Shown here: one piece after another, positions 1 to 9,591 of the stretch
Position numbering within the stretch: position 1 is the first letter of the stretch
How the letters are laid out: every line of letters begins with the position of its first letter
Notes under the pieces: model-generated
Database searches by the model: none
Seen by the model: only the letters and a program-made list of their open reading frames with translations
What the model was told of the DNA's origin: nothing
Assembly (NCBI RefSeq): GCF_001721645.1
Contig: NZ_CP017141.1
Location: 868,001 to 932,000 of the forward strand
DNA length: 64,000 bases
Direction of reading: 5' to 3'
DNA from: Pedobacter steynii
GTDB lineage: Bacteria > Bacteroidota > Bacteroidia > Sphingobacteriales > Sphingobacteriaceae
Made by a program: the position numbers and the translations under genes

Positions 1-1
1 G

Positions 2-148
2 GCTTATGTGGAAGATCCGGATGACATTTATTCAAAGCCTTTAAAATGTGGATACGATCCTTATACCAACGAATGGGAAGATTGGGCAATACATCCTATG
101 AAACAGGCTGCAATAGAAGAATATGGTTTAAGCGCACTTATCAAATAG
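2..148 (+). CDS. C-terminal end of an unrecognised protein (5' truncated by window edge)
   Basis: An open frame runs from the window edge to TAG at 146-148 and encodes the last 48 residues of a protein, ending in EEYGLSALIK. It is acidic and carries a single Cys (KCGYDP). I do not recognise the family. It stops one base before the ATG of the peptidase-ABC exporter, so the two are almost certainly co-transcribed. By position it could be a peptide-maturation enzyme or another part of a RiPP or bacteriocin-like export cluster. That is inference from the neighbour only. Confidence 0.55.
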   Translation, partial: AYVEDPDDIYSKPLKCGYDPYTNEWEDWAIHPMKQAAIEEYGLSALIK

Positions 149-149
149 T

Positions 150-2357
150 ATGAAACGGAAAGAATTCCCTTTTTATAAACAACCGGATAGTAAAGATTGT
201 GGCCCTACCTGTTTACGGATTGTCAGTAAACATTATGGAAAACTTATTCCGCTTCAAACCTTACGGGACTTATCTGAAACCACCAGAGAAGGCAGCAGTT
301 TTTGGGGCATGAGCAATGCTGCAGAACAAGCGGGGTTTAGAACCCTAAGTGTTCGTATTGATTTCAATACCCTGGTAGCAGATGTTCCCCTGCCTTGTAT
401 TGTCCATTGGAACAAGCAACATTTTGTAGTTGTTTATAAAATTGAGGAGAAGAAAGATCAGACAACGATCCATGTATCTGACCCAAGTTTTGGATTGATA
501 AAGTACAACAAACAGGAGTTTATCAAATCCTGGATTGGCGGACAGGTTGCTGACGATGCAGAAGAAGGAATGGTCCTGGTGTTGGAAACCACACCGGTAT
601 TTTATCAGGCAGATTGGGATAAAGAAACGAATAAGATGAGTTTTTCTTTTCTTTCCAAATACCTGATCAAACACAAATCCCTGATCGTTCAACTTGCATT
701 GGGCTTATTGGCCGGAAGTATTCTCTCTTTAATTTTTCCCTTTTTAACACAAAGCATTGTCGATATCGGCATCCAAAACCAGGACCTGAACTTTATCCAT
801 TTGATCCTGATCGCACAACTTATGGTGTTTATAGGAAGAATGGGAATTGGAGTGATCAGGAGCTGGATTTTACTACATCTTTCTGCCCGGATCAACATTT
901 CTATCTTATCAGACTTTTTTATCAAGCTGATGCGCCTCCCGGTTAGCTTTTTTGACACCAGAATGATCGGCGACATTATGCAACGCATTTCGGATCATAA
1001 CCGGATAGAAAAGCTATTGACCATCTCTTCCCTGGAAACGATCTTTTCTCTGGTGAATCTGATTGTATTCAGTATCGTTCTTTTACTTTATGACTATAAG
1101 CTATTTCTCATTTATATAGCGGGTTCTGCACTGTATGTGACCTGGATCTTATTGTTCCTGAAAAAAAGGAAGGAACTTGACTATAAACAGTTTTCACAGC
1201 TTTCTCAGGAACAGAGTAAAATGTATGAGCTGATTAACGGCATGCAGGTTATTAAAATACACAATGCCGAAAAATCTAAGCGTTGGGAATGGGAATATTT
1301 ACAGGTAAAACTATTCAAAATAAAGATCAAAGCACTTTCATTAGAGCAATGGCAGTCTGTCGGGGGAGATTCTATTAACCAGTTTAAAGATATTTTTATC
1401 AGCTTTTTCGCTGCAAAATTAGTGCTGGATGGTCAACTTTCCCTGGGAATGATGCTCTCCGTGCAATACATCATCGGGCAATTAAATGGCCCCTTAATGC
1501 AACTGGTAGAATTTATCCGGCAGAGCCAGGATGCCAAAATTGCATTGGAGCGGTTGGGTGAAATACATGATAAAGAGGATGAAGAGCAAACTGGCATGCG
1601 TTACGTTACAGATGTACCCGAGCAAGGTATTGCACTTCAAAATGTTTCTTTCCGTTATACGGGATCAAATGATGCGGTTCTGGAAAATCTGGACCTGACT
1701 ATCCCCTATCAGAAGACCACGGCAATTGTTGGGGCCAGCGGAAGCGGCAAGACGACCTTACTCAAATTGCTCATGAAATTTTATGAGCCTACAGAGGGAG
1801 AAATCAAAATAGGTCATTGTGACCTGAAGCACATTTCTCCAACAGCCTGGAGGGAGAAATTTGGTGCGGTATTGCAAGAAGGCTATACTTTTAATGATAC
1901 CGTAGCCAACAACATTGCTATCGGTGAAGAGTATATTGATAAAGAGCGGTTAAAAAAAGCGGTGGAAATTGCCAATATCAAAACCTTTATTGAAGGCTTG
2001 CCTTTAAGCTACAATACACAAATCGGGCATGAAGGGCTGGGCATGAGTGGAGGTCAGACCCAACGTTTGATGATCGCCCGTGCGGTATACAAATCTCCTG
2101 AATATATCCTCTTTGACGAGGCCACAAGTGCCCTGGATGCAAATAATGAAAAGGTCATCATGGAAAACCTCAACCAGTTTTTTAAAGGAAAAACAGCTGT
2201 CGTTATCGCCCATCGTTTATCAACAGTGAAAAATGCCGATAAGATTGTGGTATTGGACCGAGGTAAAATTGTAGAAGAAGGAACCCACAGCCAATTGGTT
2301 GAGTTAAAGGGTGAATATTACAGACTGGTAAAAAATCAATTGGAACTTGGAAACTAG
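150..2357 (+). CDS. Peptidase C39 domain ABC transporter (bacteriocin/RiPP exporter)
   Basis: This inner-membrane exporter of 735 aa would cleave a leader peptide and pump out the product. Residues about 5-140 form a C39 cysteine peptidase with Cys17 in DCGPTC, His91 in KQHFVVVY and Asp111 in VSDPSFG, so the triad is intact. A transmembrane domain of about six helices follows (about 165-450). The nucleotide-binding domain has Walker A GASGSGKTT (about 528), signature MSGGQ, Walker B ILFDEATSALD (about 652) and the H-loop His688. Length and domain order are normal for the LagD/NHLM-type class. The stop overlaps the HlyD gene by 11 nt. No double-Gly precursor peptide is visible downstream, so the substrate is probably encoded to the left of the window. 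Confidence 0.95.
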   Translation: MKRKEFPFYKQPDSKDCGPTCLRIVSKHYGKLIPLQTLRDLSETTREGSSFWGMSNAAEQAGFRTLSVRIDFNTLVADVPLPCIVHWNKQHFVVVYKIEEKKDQTTIHVSDPSFGLIKYNKQEFIKSWIGGQVADDAEEGMVLVLETTPVFYQADWDKETNKMSFSFLSKYLIKHKSLIVQLALGLLAGSILSLIFPFLTQSIVDIGIQNQDLNFIHLILIAQLMVFIGRMGIGVIRSWILLHLSARINISILSDFFIKLMRLPVSFFDTRMIGDIMQRISDHNRIEKLLTISSLETIFSLVNLIVFSIVLLLYDYKLFLIYIAGSALYVTWILLFLKKRKELDYKQFSQLSQEQSKMYELINGMQVIKIHNAEKSKRWEWEYLQVKLFKIKIKALSLEQWQSVGGDSINQFKDIFISFFAAKLVLDGQLSLGMMLSVQYIIGQLNGPLMQLVEFIRQSQDAKIALERLGEIHDKEDEEQTGMRYVTDVPEQGIALQNVSFRYTGSNDAVLENLDLTIPYQKTTAIVGASGSGKTTLLKLLMKFYEPTEGEIKIGHCDLKHISPTAWREKFGAVLQEGYTFNDTVANNIAIGEEYIDKERLKKAVEIANIKTFIEGLPLSYNTQIGHEGLGMSGGQTQRLMIARAVYKSPEYILFDEATSALDANNEKVIMENLNQFFKGKTAVVIAHRLSTVKNADKIVVLDRGKIVEEGTHSQLVELKGEYYRLVKNQLELGN

Positions 2358-3651
2358 AAAAGACATATTAGAGGATCTTCAACTAAGGTCCGAAGGCGTT
2401 CAGGAAGTACTTTCCGAATCGCCAGCCTGGATGGTAAGATGGGGTAGCCTGCTTTTTTTGGCGATTATCTGCATGCTTATCGGAATCACTTACCTGATCA
2501 GGTATCCTGAATTTATACCGGCTCCTATTGTCATTACTTCTCATAATCCCCCGGAAAAATTAGAGGCGAGAACAGATTCTAAAATAGAATATGTTTTGAT
2601 CAATGATCATCAGCAGGTTAACCAGGGAGATCTCTTAATGGTCTTGCAGTCCACCGCCGATTATAAGGACGTGCTGCAGCTGAAATCATTGATGAACCAG
2701 GTAAAAGACAAGGATCTTTCTCTGTTTCCTTTAAAGCCTGCCTCTAAATTCAATCTGGGAGAAGTTCAGGAAGTGTATAATACTTTTGCAAAATCTCTGC
2801 AGGATGAATACTTGTTTAATAAATTGCGCCCTTACGCACCTGAAAACCTTGCGGCCAATCAAAGTATCGCCGAATATAAAAGAAGGATCGTCAGCTTTAA
2901 GCACCAGAAACTACAGGAGATCGATAAATTTGAGCTAACGAAGAAAAATTATGAGCGTTCCGTTGGCCTTTTCAAAAGAAACGTGATTTCTGCTCTGGAA
3001 CTGGAAACCGAAAAAATGAAATTCCTACAGGCACAACAAAGCCTGGAGAACATCGATATCTCATTGTCTCAGATGGAGGAGTCTGTAAATAATGCAAACA
3101 AGGCCAGGACCGGAGCCGCAATCAATGCGGAAAAGGATCAGGTAAATTATAAAACCTCATCTGCCCGGTTATTTGAGCAATTGAAAAAGACGATCAGAGA
3201 TTGGGAACAACGTTATCTAGTGATTTCTTCCACAAAAGGTGTTGCCAGCTTTCAACAATTCTGGGCCTCCAGACAATTTGTAAAAACAGGGGACATACTC
3301 CTTACCATTATTCCTCAGGATAAGAAGATGATTGTAGGACGGATGTTTGTTCCCGCTGTAAATTCAGGGAAAATTATAAAGGGTGAAAAAGTGCTGATTA
3401 AATTGGATAACTTCAGGTATCAGGAATTTGGTATGGTTACCGGAAAAGTTCAGAATATTTCACTCTCTCCGGATAAAAATGGGAATTACTATGTAGAAGT
3501 CATTTTGCCGAAAGGACTAAAAACTTCTTATCAAAGGGAACTACCTTTTGATAAAGAGCTTCGTGGTAATGCTGAGATTGTCACGGAAGACCTCAGGTTA
3601 ATCGAAAGAGTTTTTAATCAGTTAAGGAGTCTTTTAGGGCATCAAAATTGA
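2347..3651 (+). CDS. HlyD-family secretion adaptor (periplasmic membrane fusion protein)
   Basis: This protein of 434 aa would bridge the ABC exporter and an outer-membrane channel. The N-terminus holds the LRSEGVQEVLSESPAWMVRWG stretch often seen in Bacteroidota HlyD adaptors. A single TM helix follows (about 33-52), then a lipoyl-like half, a coiled-coil-rich middle (about 160-290) and a beta-barrel part. The start is TTG at 2347, inside the end of the exporter gene. The first in-frame ATG (M29) would lose the conserved LRSEGVQEVL segment, so TTG is preferred and translation is probably coupled. No TolC-like gene follows, so the outer-membrane partner must be encoded elsewhere. Confidence 0.9.
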   Translation: METRKDILEDLQLRSEGVQEVLSESPAWMVRWGSLLFLAIICMLIGITYLIRYPEFIPAPIVITSHNPPEKLEARTDSKIEYVLINDHQQVNQGDLLMVLQSTADYKDVLQLKSLMNQVKDKDLSLFPLKPASKFNLGEVQEVYNTFAKSLQDEYLFNKLRPYAPENLAANQSIAEYKRRIVSFKHQKLQEIDKFELTKKNYERSVGLFKRNVISALELETEKMKFLQAQQSLENIDISLSQMEESVNNANKARTGAAINAEKDQVNYKTSSARLFEQLKKTIRDWEQRYLVISSTKGVASFQQFWASRQFVKTGDILLTIIPQDKKMIVGRMFVPAVNSGKIIKGEKVLIKLDNFRYQEFGMVTGKVQNISLSPDKNGNYYVEVILPKGLKTSYQRELPFDKELRGNAEIVTEDLRLIERVFNQLRSLLGHQN

Positions 3652-3712
3652 TTTATTTTAGATTAACACAGCATAAACCACTTATGAAACTATTCATAAT
3701 TAAAACGTTTAT

Positions 3713-3780
3713 CCTGGATTACAGAAATGAGTAACATTTCATGGTATCGAATTACCACTTGATCAGCATAGTAATCCAGG
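3713..3780. other. Nested inverted repeats: possible three-way-junction RNA or REP-like element
   Basis: A perfect 10-bp inverted repeat (CCTGGATTAC at 3713-3722, GTAATCCAGG at 3771-3780) encloses two smaller hairpins. These are GAAATG/CATTTC (3724-3729 and 3735-3740, 5-nt loop) and TGGTA/TACCA (3742-3746 and 3753-3757, 6-nt loop). The layout is a closing stem with two internal arms. It lies about 60 bp past the HlyD stop in a gene-free stretch. It is not followed by a T-run, so it is not a standard terminator. The inverted repeats are seen directly; any RNA function is inference. Confidence 0.35.
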
Positions 3781-4320
3781 CTACAGGAAAAGTCATTCTT
3801 AATCCGTTATTATTTCATTTAGTCCTTAATGCGATAATTGAAATAATCAATAAAAAAATATCATAATCATTACAGAAAACCTGATCCAAAATACAACTAC
3901 AGCAAGGCCAACATTCCTGCTTAACTTCTTTTAAAGAAAAATCTGGCATATGCAAAACTGTTGCACTTAAAGTAAATCAAACCATTCCCGTTAAATACAG
4001 CCATTTCAATCATCCAATTGTACATACAAACTACATAAATGTATAGACATTTTCCATTAAGATGCTATAATTTCTCGTAGCACCTATCTATTCGCTATAA
4101 AACAAATAAGAATTACCTTTTATTAAAAAATAACATAAGTATTGGTGACAAAACAACATAATATTATGCCAAAAATATCAAATAATTTGTTTGATTATAA
4201 TTGTCAATTTGTTAATACCAATAATTTTCAGGTAAGTCCAAACATCTGAAATACAAGTTTTAGAGCCGCTCCTTTTTCTATAAAGAACTAAGATTTTACC
4301 AATATTATAACACCATCTTC
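3781..4320. other. Gene-free AT-rich stretch with no recognised feature
   Basis: This part of the 806-bp gap between the HlyD gene and the SusC operon is AT-rich and has no plausible coding frame. It presumably carries the promoter of the downstream operon. I found no convincing TTG-N20-TAnnTTTG match, only short imperfect palindromes such as TACATAAATGTA near 4032. Confidence 0.4.
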
Positions 4321-4457
4321 CAGTAAAACTTAACCACAAATCAACCAGACCAATCAACCCTATTTCTCAACCAAACCCCAATCATCCTATCGAAACAAAC
4401 CAGTAAAAAACCCCCACTACACAACCAACCAAATTAATTAACCAAACCAAACCAATT
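4321..4457 (+). promoter_or_regulatory. G-depleted, AACCAA-rich 5' leader of the SusC operon
   Basis: The 137 nt before the SusC ATG contain only four G residues and are dominated by A and C, ending in AACCAAACCAAACCAATT at 4440-4457. Such a leader can hardly fold on itself. AACCAA motifs also lie just upstream of the starts at 25517, 45741 and 52219 and of the micro-ORF at 45933, so the motif recurs in this region. It probably acts as an unstructured leader or ribosome-landing region; this role is inferred. Confidence 0.45.
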
Positions 4458-7400
4458 ATGAAAATTACTTACCTTAGTTTTCTGGGGTTTCTTGTGCTCT
4501 TTTTTGCAGGATGTTTAGCATCGCTGACTACCCGGGCACAGGAAAAAACCACTGTTACGGGGACTGTTGTAGATTCTCTTTCTCAACCAATTCCCGGGAT
4601 TAGTATTATTGTTGAGCGTGCGCCGAAAAATGGTACCAGTACCGATTCTAAAGGAAAATTCACCATCGAAGCGAAGAGCAACTCGGTTCTTGTTTTTTCA
4701 GGAGTCGGCTTTATTTCTAAAAAAGTACCTGTAGCAGGTAAATCCGTTATTAATGTAATACTTAAAGAAGATCAAAGCGGCTTAGATGAAGTTGTCGTAA
4801 CCGCCTATGGAAAGAAGCAGAGGAAAGAAGCAGTTGTTGGCTCGGTTACCTCTATAAGCGCTAAAGATTTGAAAGTGCCCTCCAGCAACCTGACTACTGC
4901 CCTCGCCGGGCGTTTAGCTGGTGTTATTGCTTATCAACGTAGTGGGGAACCCGGCGCTGATAATGCCAATTTCTTTGTCAGAGGGGTAACCACCTTTGGA
5001 AACGGCAGTGGAAATCCCTTGATTTTAATTGACAACATCGAATTGACTGTTACCGATCTCGCCAGGTTACAACCGGATGATATTGAAAGTTTCTCCGTTT
5101 TAAAAGATGCCAGTGCTACCGCATTGTACGGTGCCAGAGGTGCTAATGGGGTAATATTTGTAACCACCAAACAGGGAAAGGAAGGAACTGCTCAGTTTAG
5201 CTTCCGCCTGGAAAATTCGGTTTCTGCACCTACAAAAAAACTAGAAATTGCCGATGCCATCACGCATATGGAGCTGTATACCGAGGCGCAATTAACCAGA
5301 GATCCACTGGCCAAATTATTGTATTCCCAAAATAAAATTGATCATACTAAGGCTGGCGATAACCCGGTTATTTATCCTGCAACAAACTGGACTGATCTCT
5401 TGTTTAAAGACCGGACCACCAATCAACGGGCTAATTTAAGTGTAAGGGGCGGTGGTAAGGTGGCACAATATTATGTAGCAGGGAGCTATAACTTAGACAA
5501 TGGTACATTGAAAGTTGATAAGCGCAATAATTTCAATACCAATGTAAAGCTCAGTACTTATCAGCTACGCTCCAACGTAAACATACAAATTGCTCCTGAA
5601 ACCGAATTGGTGGTAAGATTTTCAGGATTCTTTGACGACTATAACGGCCCGGCCGACGGAGGTTCCGGGGTGTATAAAAAAGCACTCAGAACAAGTCCTT
5701 CTTTATTTGCTCCCTATTATGCTCCTGATGCGGCAAATGTTGCTGCTCAGCACATTTTGTTTGGGAACTATCGTTCGGGTAGTTCGTTTTACATCAACCC
5801 CTATGCTGACCTGTTACGAGGATATAAAGACTATTCTCAAAGCAGAATGCTGGCCCAACTGGAACTGAATCAAAAACTATCTGTAATTACTACCGGCCTT
5901 AATTTTAAAGGCTTATTCAGTACCAACCGCTATTCCTATTTTGATGTGGTAAGGGCATATGGACCTTATTATTACGGGATATCAACCTACGATAAACTAA
6001 ACAATGTGTATGCGTTAAACTGGTTAAATGAAACTCAGGGACCAGGTGCCCATGAAGACATCAGGCCGTTTGGAGGAAGCCGGGATGTAAATACAAATCT
6101 ATATGCACAGGCAGCCCTGGATTACAGCAGGTTATTTAATGAAAAGCATAATGTGGGCGCAACGCTGATTTATACGATGCAGCAAAGTCTTTTTACAGCA
6201 AATGATTTTAGTGTGCAGGCTTCCCTTCCCCGCAGAAATATTGGCCTATCAGGAAGGGCTTCTTATGCTTACGACAACAGGTATTTTACGGAGTTTAACT
6301 TTGGGTACAACGGATCAGAAAGGTTTCATAAAGACAAACAGTTTGGTTTCTTCCCAACCATCGGACTTGGCTGGGTAATCTCAAATGAAAAATTCTGGAA
6401 GAGTTCATTTGTTAATAAATTGAAACTAAGAGGATCCTACGGACTTGTAGGAAATGACCGGATAGGTAGAGATGAGGACAGATTCTTTTATTTAAGCAGT
6501 GTAAATCTGGCCGCCAATTGGCGTGGTTCGTCCTTCGGATTTGACAATTCCTATTACAGGCCAGGGGTTTCAATTGACAGGTATCCCAATGCCCTGATTA
6601 CATGGGAAAAGTCGTACCAAAAAAATCTTGCCATTGAGTTGAGCCTCTTTGATAAGTTAAATTTTGTAGGTGAGGTATATGAGAAGAGAACCAAGAATAT
6701 ATTACAGGACAGATCTTCCATACCCACTACTATGGGTTTATCGGTTACCACCCTTGCCAATGTTGGTGAGGCAAAGTCCAGAGGTGTTGATTTGAACCTG
6801 GATTATACGGAAAACTTTAGCGGAGGAGCCTGGTTTACTGTCAGAGGTAGTCTTACGTTCGCCAGAGGCGAATACTACAAATATGAGGAACCGGAATATA
6901 ATGAGAAGTACAAACTTCATCCGGGACAATCTATCTCTCAGACCTATGGCTACATCGCCGAGCGCCTGTTTGTAGATGAAGATGACGTGCGAAATTCGCC
7001 TAAACAAAATTTCGGGCGATATCAGGCCGGAGATATTAAGTATAGGGATGTAAACAATGATGGCCAGATTACCTCACTGGATCAGGTACCTATAGGAAAT
7101 CCGACAACCCCTGAAATCACCTATGGAGGTGGGATATCAGCGGGATATAAAAACTTTGATTTTTCTGTTTTCCTGCAGGGATTAGGAAGAGAGTCATTTT
7201 TTATAGATCCCTGGAAAACGGCTCCCTTTGTAAATTATGATCCTGATGGATTAAATTTTGGGCGTATCGGAGAAAACGCATTGTTAAAGGCATATGCAGA
7301 CAATCATTGGTCTGAAGAAAACAGAGATATTTATGCGCTTTGGCCAAGGCTTTCCATAAGTCCGGTCGAGAACAACAACCAAACGAGCACCTGGTTTATG

Positions 7401-7622
7401 AGAAGCGGTAATTTTCTACGTGTGAAATCTCTTGAAGTCGGATATACCTTACCTAAGAGGTTCATAGAGCGGCTTAAAATGAATTCATTCCGTCTCTATT
7501 TCAGCGGCACAAACCTGCTTACTTTCAGCAAATTCAAGCTTTGGGATCCGGAACTTGGAAGTAGTGGCTTGGGATACCCGCTGCAAAAGGTATTTAACCT
7601 CGGTCTAAACGTAACTTTTTAA
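4458..7622 (+). CDS. SusC/RagA-type TonB-dependent outer-membrane receptor
   Basis: This TonB-linked importer of 1054 aa should move oligosaccharides across the outer membrane with the SusD-like lipoprotein encoded next. After a signal peptide (cleavage near TTRAQ) comes a carboxypeptidase-regulatory-like beta-sandwich (about 32-108), the LDEVVVTAYG segment (about 108-117), the plug, and the SusC signature SVLKDASATALYGARGANGV (about 213-232). A 22-strand barrel ends in the terminal Phe used for outer-membrane insertion. No STN domain is present, so signalling through an ECF anti-sigma factor is unlikely. It is the first gene of a four-gene operon that has no hydrolase of its own. The glycan is unknown. 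Confidence 0.96.
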   Translation: MKITYLSFLGFLVLFFAGCLASLTTRAQEKTTVTGTVVDSLSQPIPGISIIVERAPKNGTSTDSKGKFTIEAKSNSVLVFSGVGFISKKVPVAGKSVINVILKEDQSGLDEVVVTAYGKKQRKEAVVGSVTSISAKDLKVPSSNLTTALAGRLAGVIAYQRSGEPGADNANFFVRGVTTFGNGSGNPLILIDNIELTVTDLARLQPDDIESFSVLKDASATALYGARGANGVIFVTTKQGKEGTAQFSFRLENSVSAPTKKLEIADAITHMELYTEAQLTRDPLAKLLYSQNKIDHTKAGDNPVIYPATNWTDLLFKDRTTNQRANLSVRGGGKVAQYYVAGSYNLDNGTLKVDKRNNFNTNVKLSTYQLRSNVNIQIAPETELVVRFSGFFDDYNGPADGGSGVYKKALRTSPSLFAPYYAPDAANVAAQHILFGNYRSGSSFYINPYADLLRGYKDYSQSRMLAQLELNQKLSVITTGLNFKGLFSTNRYSYFDVVRAYGPYYYGISTYDKLNNVYALNWLNETQGPGAHEDIRPFGGSRDVNTNLYAQAALDYSRLFNEKHNVGATLIYTMQQSLFTANDFSVQASLPRRNIGLSGRASYAYDNRYFTEFNFGYNGSERFHKDKQFGFFPTIGLGWVISNEKFWKSSFVNKLKLRGSYGLVGNDRIGRDEDRFFYLSSVNLAANWRGSSFGFDNSYYRPGVSIDRYPNALITWEKSYQKNLAIELSLFDKLNFVGEVYEKRTKNILQDRSSIPTTMGLSVTTLANVGEAKSRGVDLNLDYTENFSGGAWFTVRGSLTFARGEYYKYEEPEYNEKYKLHPGQSISQTYGYIAERLFVDEDDVRNSPKQNFGRYQAGDIKYRDVNNDGQITSLDQVPIGNPTTPEITYGGGISAGYKNFDFSVFLQGLGRESFFIDPWKTAPFVNYDPDGLNFGRIGENALLKAYADNHWSEENRDIYALWPRLSISPVENNNQTSTWFMRSGNFLRVKSLEVGYTLPKRFIERLKMNSFRLYFSGTNLLTFSKFKLWDPELGSSGLGYPLQKVFNLGLNVTF

Positions 7623-7632
7623 TATTTCTGAG

Positions 7633-9570
7633 ATGAAAAAATATATAAACATATTTGCTACGGCTCTTATTTTGTTATTTGCTGCCAGCAGCTGTAAAAA
7701 ATACCTTGATGTAGTACCGGATAATATTGGCACCATAGATTATGCGTTCAGGATGCGTTCTGAAGCCGAAAAATACCTGTTTACCTGTTACAATAACCTC
7801 CCTCAATTTGGGGATGTTTATTCAGACCCAGGCTTCTTTACCGGGGATGAGTTTGCCGCGCAATATCCAAGTTCCATCTATTTTGATATTGGATTATACA
7901 GAATAGCACGGGGCGAACAAAATATTGTAAGTCCAATTGGCAATTATTGGGACGGAGCAAGAGGCGGTAAAGCCTATTATCAGGCCATAAGGGAGTGTAA
8001 CCTGTTCCTGGAGAACGTGGATAAAGTACCCGATTTGTCTGATGTAGAAAAGAGAAGGTGGGTTGCGGAAGTTAAATTACTGAAAGCTTACTACCATTTC
8101 TTCCTGTTCCGCATGTACGGGCCTATTCCGGTTATCCGTAAGAATTTACCTGTTTCCGCTCCGATAGATGAAGTAAGAATACCGAGGATGCCTGTGGATT
8201 CTGTGGTGAATTATGTGGTCAGCTTAATTGACGAAGCCAGCCCGGACCTCCCTCCTCAGATCATGAATGAGGCATCGGAACTGGGTAGACTAACCAGGCC
8301 AATTGCCCTGTCCATAAAAGCACAGGTGTTAATTACTGCAGCCAGTCCATTGTTTAATGGAAATACGGGTTATGCTAATTTTAAAGATAAAACCGGGGTT
8401 CAGTTATTTAATCCGGCCTATTCCCTGGAAAAGTGGAAAAAGGCGTCAGATGCGTGTAAAGCTGCCATAGATGCCGCAGAAGCGGTCGGATCGAAACTAC
8501 ATTACTATATTCCGGAATCCGGGGAAAAGGTTTCTGATTCCACTAAGGTAACGATGAACATACGGTCGGCAATATCGGAGAAATGGAATTCGGAGACAAT
8601 TTGGGGTGCCTCAAATTCGTATGCCGGCGGCGTTCAGGCCTTATCCCAGGCAAGGATTACTTCCTCAGATCCCTCCAATGTACCTACCCCACCAGCTGAT
8701 AATGAGTCAATACGTTCCATATTATCCCCCCCTATCCATATTGCCGAGATGTTTTACAGCAACAATGGGGTACCTATTGAGGAAGACGTCAACTATGATT
8801 ATGCAAACAGGCTGACCAGATTAAGAACGGTTACTGATAAAGACAGGTTTTACCTGAAAAAAGACTACGAAACCATTCAGTTAAATTTTGATAGAGAGCC
8901 AAGATTTTATGCAGACTTAGGTTTTGATGGAGGAATCTGGTATGGACAGGGTTTATATGATGATTCTAAAACCTGGTTTTTACAGGCAAAAGCGGGTCAG
9001 TTTGGAGCCAGACTTGGTGCCTCTCTTTTTTCAGTTACTGGTTACTGGCCAAAGAAACTGGTGAATTATAGAAATGATTTTGGCAGTAATTCCCAAGGCT
9101 ATAATGTTATTGGTTATCCATGGCCGGCCATCAGACTTTCAGAAATGTACCTGCTTTATGCGGAAGCCTTAAATGAGCTCAACGGACCAGGTCAGGAGAC
9201 CTACAAATGGATTGATCTGGTGAGAAAAAGAGCTGGACTGAAAGGAGTAGTTGAAAGCTGGGCAAACTTCTCTAAAAATCCGGCAAAACCAAATACAAAG
9301 GATGGTTTCAGGGAGATTATTCAGAGAGAGCAGATGATTGAACTGGTATTTGAGGGCAAAAGGTTCTGGAGCATCAAACGTTGGAAAAAGGCCGAAGAGT
9401 ATTTAAATATGCCCATCAGAGGTTGGGATCTTGAACAGGAAGAAGCAGTCAATTACTATCGGATAAGGCAAATTGTGGCTCCTGTATTTACTCCCAAAGA
9501 CTACTTATGGCCGCTTTCAGAAAATTCAATTGTGGTAAATCCTAAGTTGGTGCAAAACCCGGGATGGTAA
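7633..9570 (+). CDS. SusD/RagB-type nutrient-binding outer-membrane lipoprotein
   Basis: This surface glycan-binding lipoprotein of 645 aa forms the lid of the upstream SusC barrel. The lipobox AASSC places the lipidated Cys at residue 21. The N-terminal TPR-like half includes FLRAYY-type helices (LKAYYHFFLFRMYGPIP). The C-terminal part has LSEMYLLYAEALNELNG, RKRAGLKG and REQMIELVFEGKRFWSIKRW, and ends in LVQNPGW, all typical of RagB/SusD. It starts 10 nt after the SusC stop. At 645 aa it is longer than classical SusD and closer to the large SusD-like class also seen at 39315-41288. Confidence 0.95.
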   Translation: MKKYINIFATALILLFAASSCKKYLDVVPDNIGTIDYAFRMRSEAEKYLFTCYNNLPQFGDVYSDPGFFTGDEFAAQYPSSIYFDIGLYRIARGEQNIVSPIGNYWDGARGGKAYYQAIRECNLFLENVDKVPDLSDVEKRRWVAEVKLLKAYYHFFLFRMYGPIPVIRKNLPVSAPIDEVRIPRMPVDSVVNYVVSLIDEASPDLPPQIMNEASELGRLTRPIALSIKAQVLITAASPLFNGNTGYANFKDKTGVQLFNPAYSLEKWKKASDACKAAIDAAEAVGSKLHYYIPESGEKVSDSTKVTMNIRSAISEKWNSETIWGASNSYAGGVQALSQARITSSDPSNVPTPPADNESIRSILSPPIHIAEMFYSNNGVPIEEDVNYDYANRLTRLRTVTDKDRFYLKKDYETIQLNFDREPRFYADLGFDGGIWYGQGLYDDSKTWFLQAKAGQFGARLGASLFSVTGYWPKKLVNYRNDFGSNSQGYNVIGYPWPAIRLSEMYLLYAEALNELNGPGQETYKWIDLVRKRAGLKGVVESWANFSKNPAKPNTKDGFREIIQREQMIELVFEGKRFWSIKRWKKAEEYLNMPIRGWDLEQEEAVNYYRIRQIVAPVFTPKDYLWPLSENSIVVNPKLVQNPGW

Positions 9571-9591
9571 TTTTATCTTAAAAAGACGATT

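Noticed and set aside
3742..3757. TCGAAT-containing arm that looks like a tRNA T-arm inside the inverted repeat
   Set aside because: The loop is 6 nt, not 7, the arm does not abut the closing stem, and there is no anticodon arm of the right size.
4440..4457. AACCAA tandem units as a possible CRISPR or satellite repeat
   Set aside because: The units are only 5-6 nt, without spacers, and recur as a leader motif rather than an array.
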